15,605 bases of DNA from UBA1181 sp963619325. Lineage in GTDB: Bacteria; Bacteroidota; Bacteroidia; Bacteroidales; Paludibacteraceae. The translations under genes and the position numbers were made by a program. Positions within the stretch are counted from its first letter, which is position 1. Every line of letters begins with the position of its first letter. Shown in pieces: positions 13,642-15,605 of the stretch. The notes beneath the pieces are model-generated. The model was not told the DNA's origin, ran no database searches, and worked only from the letters and a program-made list of their open reading frames with translations. The stretch is from the NCBI GenBank assembly GCA_963619325.1, contig CAVEVQ010000041.1:1-15605 (forward strand), in the 5' to 3' direction.

Positions 13642-15444
13642 TTACTCGCCTGTTAATGTAATTGTTCCTTTGTTGTTATAGTTGTATCTCTCGCTTTCAA
13701 TGAGTTGGCACACCATTGTTTGCAGTTCTGTTTTGAAATCTGCTGTTGAATAGGTGCCTTTCTCTATCATACGGAGTTTCTTTTCCCATTGTCCGGTCAA
13801 TTCTGCCGACTTGAGCAGTTCGTTTTGGATGGTGTTGATGAGGCTGATGCCAGTTGGGGTCGCTTCAATGTTCTTACCTTTCTTTCGCATGTACTCTCGC
13901 TTGTAGAGCGTTTCAATGATGTTGGCGCGGGTAGATGGTCTGCCGATTCCGTTTTCCTTCATCAAGTCTCTCAACTCTTCGTCTTCTACTAATTTGCCTG
14001 CCGACTCCATTGCGCGGAGCAATGTCGCTTCTGTGTAGGGTTTGGGAGGTGTGGTCTCTTTCTCTGAAAGTTGAGGCTTATGAGGACCATGTTCTCCTTT
14101 ATTGAAAAGAGGCAACACCTTTTCTTCTTCGTTGTTTTTGGTGTCCTCGTTGATTGTCCCTTTGTCGAACACAACACGCCATCCGGGTTTTAAAATTTGT
14201 TTCCCAGTGACCTTGAATTCAATGTTCTTGACTGTGCCCAACACTGTGGTTGTTGATGTTTCGCAGACAGGGTAGAAATTGGCGATAAAACGACGGGCCA
14301 CCAAATCAAATACTTTCTTCTCTTCAGCCGTCAGGTTAGTCGGATGAACTCCTGTAGGGATTATGGCGTGGTGGTCTGTTACTTTTGAATTGTCGAATAC
14401 TTTCTTGGATTTCTCTATTTTACCTCTTAAAATGGGTTCTGTGAGGGTTGCATAATCCTTTAGTCCCTGCATGATGGGACCGATTTTAGGGTATATGTCA
14501 TCACTTAGGAAAGTAGTGTCTACACGGGGGTATGTGGTAACTTTCTTTTCGTAGAGAGACTGGATTAGTCTGAGCGTCTCGTCGGCAGAAAAGCTGAACT
14601 GTTTGTTACATTCCACTTGTAGGGAGGTGAGGTCGAATAGTTTAGGAGCGTATTCTTTCCCTGCTTTAGCAGATATGTTGGTGATGAAAAACTCTTCTCC
14701 TTTTACGGTCTCTAAAAACTGTTCTCCTTCTTTTTGTGAAGTAAATTTACCTTTGACAGCGGAAAAAGTGGTGTCTCTGTAGATTGTCTTCAATTCCCAA
14801 AATTTCTCGGGTTTGAAATTCTGAATCTCAGTATGCCTCTTCACGACAAGTGCCAAAGTGGGGGTTTGCACTCTTCCGATGGAGAGAACTCGTTTGTTCT
14901 GACCATACTGTAAGGTGTAGAGTCGAGTGGCGTTCATGCCGAGAAGCCAGTCGCCTATGGCACGCATGGCGCCGGCTTCGTAGAGTTTGTTGAAGTCTGA
15001 TTGGGGTCGCAATTGAGCAAATCCTTCTCTGATGGACTCTTCCGTAAGGGATGAAATCCATAGACGTTGGACAGGACATTTGCAACTTGCCTTCTGCATG
15101 ACCCATCGCTGAATCAATTCTCCTTCTTGCCCGGCATCACCGCAGTTGATGACGCTGTCCGCATTTTTCAGAAGTGTCTCAATGATGTGAAATTGTTTTT
15201 TAGAACTTTCATTGTCAATCAGTTTGATGCCAAAGGGGTTGGGTATCAAAGGTAGTTCGTAGAGTGTCCAACGTTTCCAATTGGGATTATAGTCGTGTGG
15301 CTCTTTGAGGGTACAAAGATGACCGTATACCCAGGTGACTTGATAGCCGTTTCCCTCGATATAACCGTCTCTCTTGCTACGTGCGCCTAAAACCGCTGCT
15401 ATTTCTCTTGCCACACTCGGCTTCTCTGCTATGCAAACAATCAT
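13642..15444 (-). CDS. topB: DNA topoisomerase III (type IA)
   Basis: This 600-residue type IA topoisomerase cuts one strand, passes another through and relaxes or decatenates DNA. The Toprim domain covers residues 1-130, with the start signature MIVCIAEKPSVAREIA and the acidic motif GDAGQEGE at 102-109. The catalytic Tyr305 lies in TTYPRVDTT. Other conserved blocks are SIGRVQTPTLAL at 188-199 and the region KVTDHHAIIPTG near 350, with NGIGRPST near 500. There are no C-terminal zinc fingers, which sets it apart from TopA. The second Asp of the Toprim DxD is Gly105 here. An in-frame ATG at 15489 would add 15 residues, but the family start is at 15444, with AAAGGAG 13 bases upstream. The gene is convergent with the glycosyltransferase. 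Some Bacteroidota carry topB copies on mobile elements, but nothing mobile is visible here. Confidence 0.95.
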   Translation of the reverse strand: MIVCIAEKPSVAREIAAVLGARSKRDGYIEGNGYQVTWVYGHLCTLKEPHDYNPNWKRWTLYELPLIPNPFGIKLIDNESSKKQFHIIETLLKNADSVINCGDAGQEGELIQRWVMQKASCKCPVQRLWISSLTEESIREGFAQLRPQSDFNKLYEAGAMRAIGDWLLGMNATRLYTLQYGQNKRVLSIGRVQTPTLALVVKRHTEIQNFKPEKFWELKTIYRDTTFSAVKGKFTSQKEGEQFLETVKGEEFFITNISAKAGKEYAPKLFDLTSLQVECNKQFSFSADETLRLIQSLYEKKVTTYPRVDTTFLSDDIYPKIGPIMQGLKDYATLTEPILRGKIEKSKKVFDNSKVTDHHAIIPTGVHPTNLTAEEKKVFDLVARRFIANFYPVCETSTTTVLGTVKNIEFKVTGKQILKPGWRVVFDKGTINEDTKNNEEEKVLPLFNKGEHGPHKPQLSEKETTPPKPYTEATLLRAMESAGKLVEDEELRDLMKENGIGRPSTRANIIETLYKREYMRKKGKNIEATPTGISLINTIQNELLKSAELTGQWEKKLRMIEKGTYSTADFKTELQTMVCQLIESERYNYNNKGTITLTGE

Positions 15445-15467
15445 AACCTGAAATATTCTCCTTTCTG

Positions 15468-15475
15468 CGAAATTA
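15468..15475 (-). promoter_or_regulatory. Weak -7-like box (TAATTTCG) before topB
   Basis: This minus-strand octamer matches TAnnTTTG at all but one base and lies 23 bases before the chosen ATG. It is inside the frame of the longer start at 15489, which argues for the shorter one. The -33 element is not convincing, and the AAAGGAG would be at the very beginning of the message. Confidence 0.25.
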
Positions 15476-15491
15476 CGATTTTTTGCCATAC

Positions 15492-15531
15492 AAAAAAAGT
15501 CTCGGAACGTTGAATGTTCTGAGACTTTTTT
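15492..15531 (-). terminator. Intrinsic terminator upstream of topB
   Basis: The arms 15499-15508 and 15516-15525 form a 10-base-pair stem with one imperfect pair (G-U on plus RNA, A-C on minus RNA) and a 7-base loop. It is flanked by seven A on the left and six T on the right, so it could work both ways. The only gene that needs it is a minus-strand gene to the right, since topB starts beyond it. Confidence 0.75.
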
Positions 15532-15552
15532 CGTCTAACTAAAATTTAAAAA

Positions 15553-15605
15553 TTATTGCTGTCCGCTAAAAACTTTTTGAACCCGCAAAAGATAGGGCTG
15601 GATTC
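15553..15605 (-). CDS. Probable C-terminal end of a minus-strand gene at the right edge
   Basis: A minus-strand frame enters from the right edge and ends at a TAA at 15555-15553 after 16 readable codons (ending LRVQKVFSGQQ). The stop lies 28 bases before the terminator hairpin at 15525-15499, the spacing expected for a gene end. Two other frames also stay open for a while (stops at about 15546 and 15567), so the choice of frame is a guess. The product is not recognised. Confidence 0.35.
   Translation of the reverse strand, partial: IQPYLLRVQKVFSGQQ

Noticed and set aside
15445..15489. A 15-residue N-terminal extension of TopB
   Set aside because: Type IA topoisomerases of this family start directly at the Met before the Toprim strand, and a possible promoter box lies inside the extension.
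1..15605. A previously undescribed multi-gene system such as defence, toxin-antitoxin, CRISPR or secretion cluster
   Set aside because: Nearly every gene belongs to a known core family, intergenic spaces are short, no repeat arrays occur, and no group of unknown genes is clustered.

Overview
This window is ordinary chromosomal DNA of a Bacteroidota bacterium, most likely of the order Bacteroidales. The signs are several perfect copies of the Bacteroidota -7 promoter box TAnnTTTG placed correctly before genes, a type IX secretion 'plug' family protein, a Bacteroidales-type small one-helix membrane protein, a Bacteroidales-type topoisomerase III, and a tRNA gene without an encoded CCA tail. I see no insertion sequence, integrase, phage gene, CRISPR array or toxin-antitoxin pair.

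Layout from left to right. Minus strand, 1-1194: a cytidine deaminase gene followed by a YihX-like HAD phosphatase gene, with a possible next gene start at the left edge. Minus strand, 1243-2290: a two-gene unit encoding a small membrane protein and a Skp/OmpH-like envelope protein, closed by a strong intrinsic terminator. Plus strand, 2429-5359: a T9SS plug-domain protein and then the replicative helicase gene dnaB with its own promoter. Minus strand, 5366-8599: yraN, a single-gene tRNA-Asn unit with its own promoter and terminator, and clpC. Plus strand, 8666-12594: gyrA and a co-transcribed secreted TPR protein gene, closed by an intrinsic terminator. Plus strand, 12621-13517: a family 2 glycosyltransferase. 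Minus strand, 13554-15444: topB, meeting the glycosyltransferase tail to tail across a compound hairpin. The right edge carries a terminator and probably the last codons of another minus-strand gene.

The gene content is housekeeping: DNA replication and topology (DnaB, GyrA, TopB), proteolysis (ClpC), pyrimidine salvage (cytidine deaminase), envelope biogenesis and secretion (Skp-like protein, plug protein, glycosyltransferase) and translation (tRNA-Asn). There is no evidence for a new multi-gene system. The points worth a second look are fine-scale: a near-leaderless promoter arrangement, a long hairpin inside the 3' end of yraN just beyond the dnaB stop, a very compact tRNA/yraN junction, and diverged residues at well-known positions in GyrA, TopB and the HAD protein. 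All promoters and terminators are read by eye, and family assignments rest on recognised motifs without database searches.
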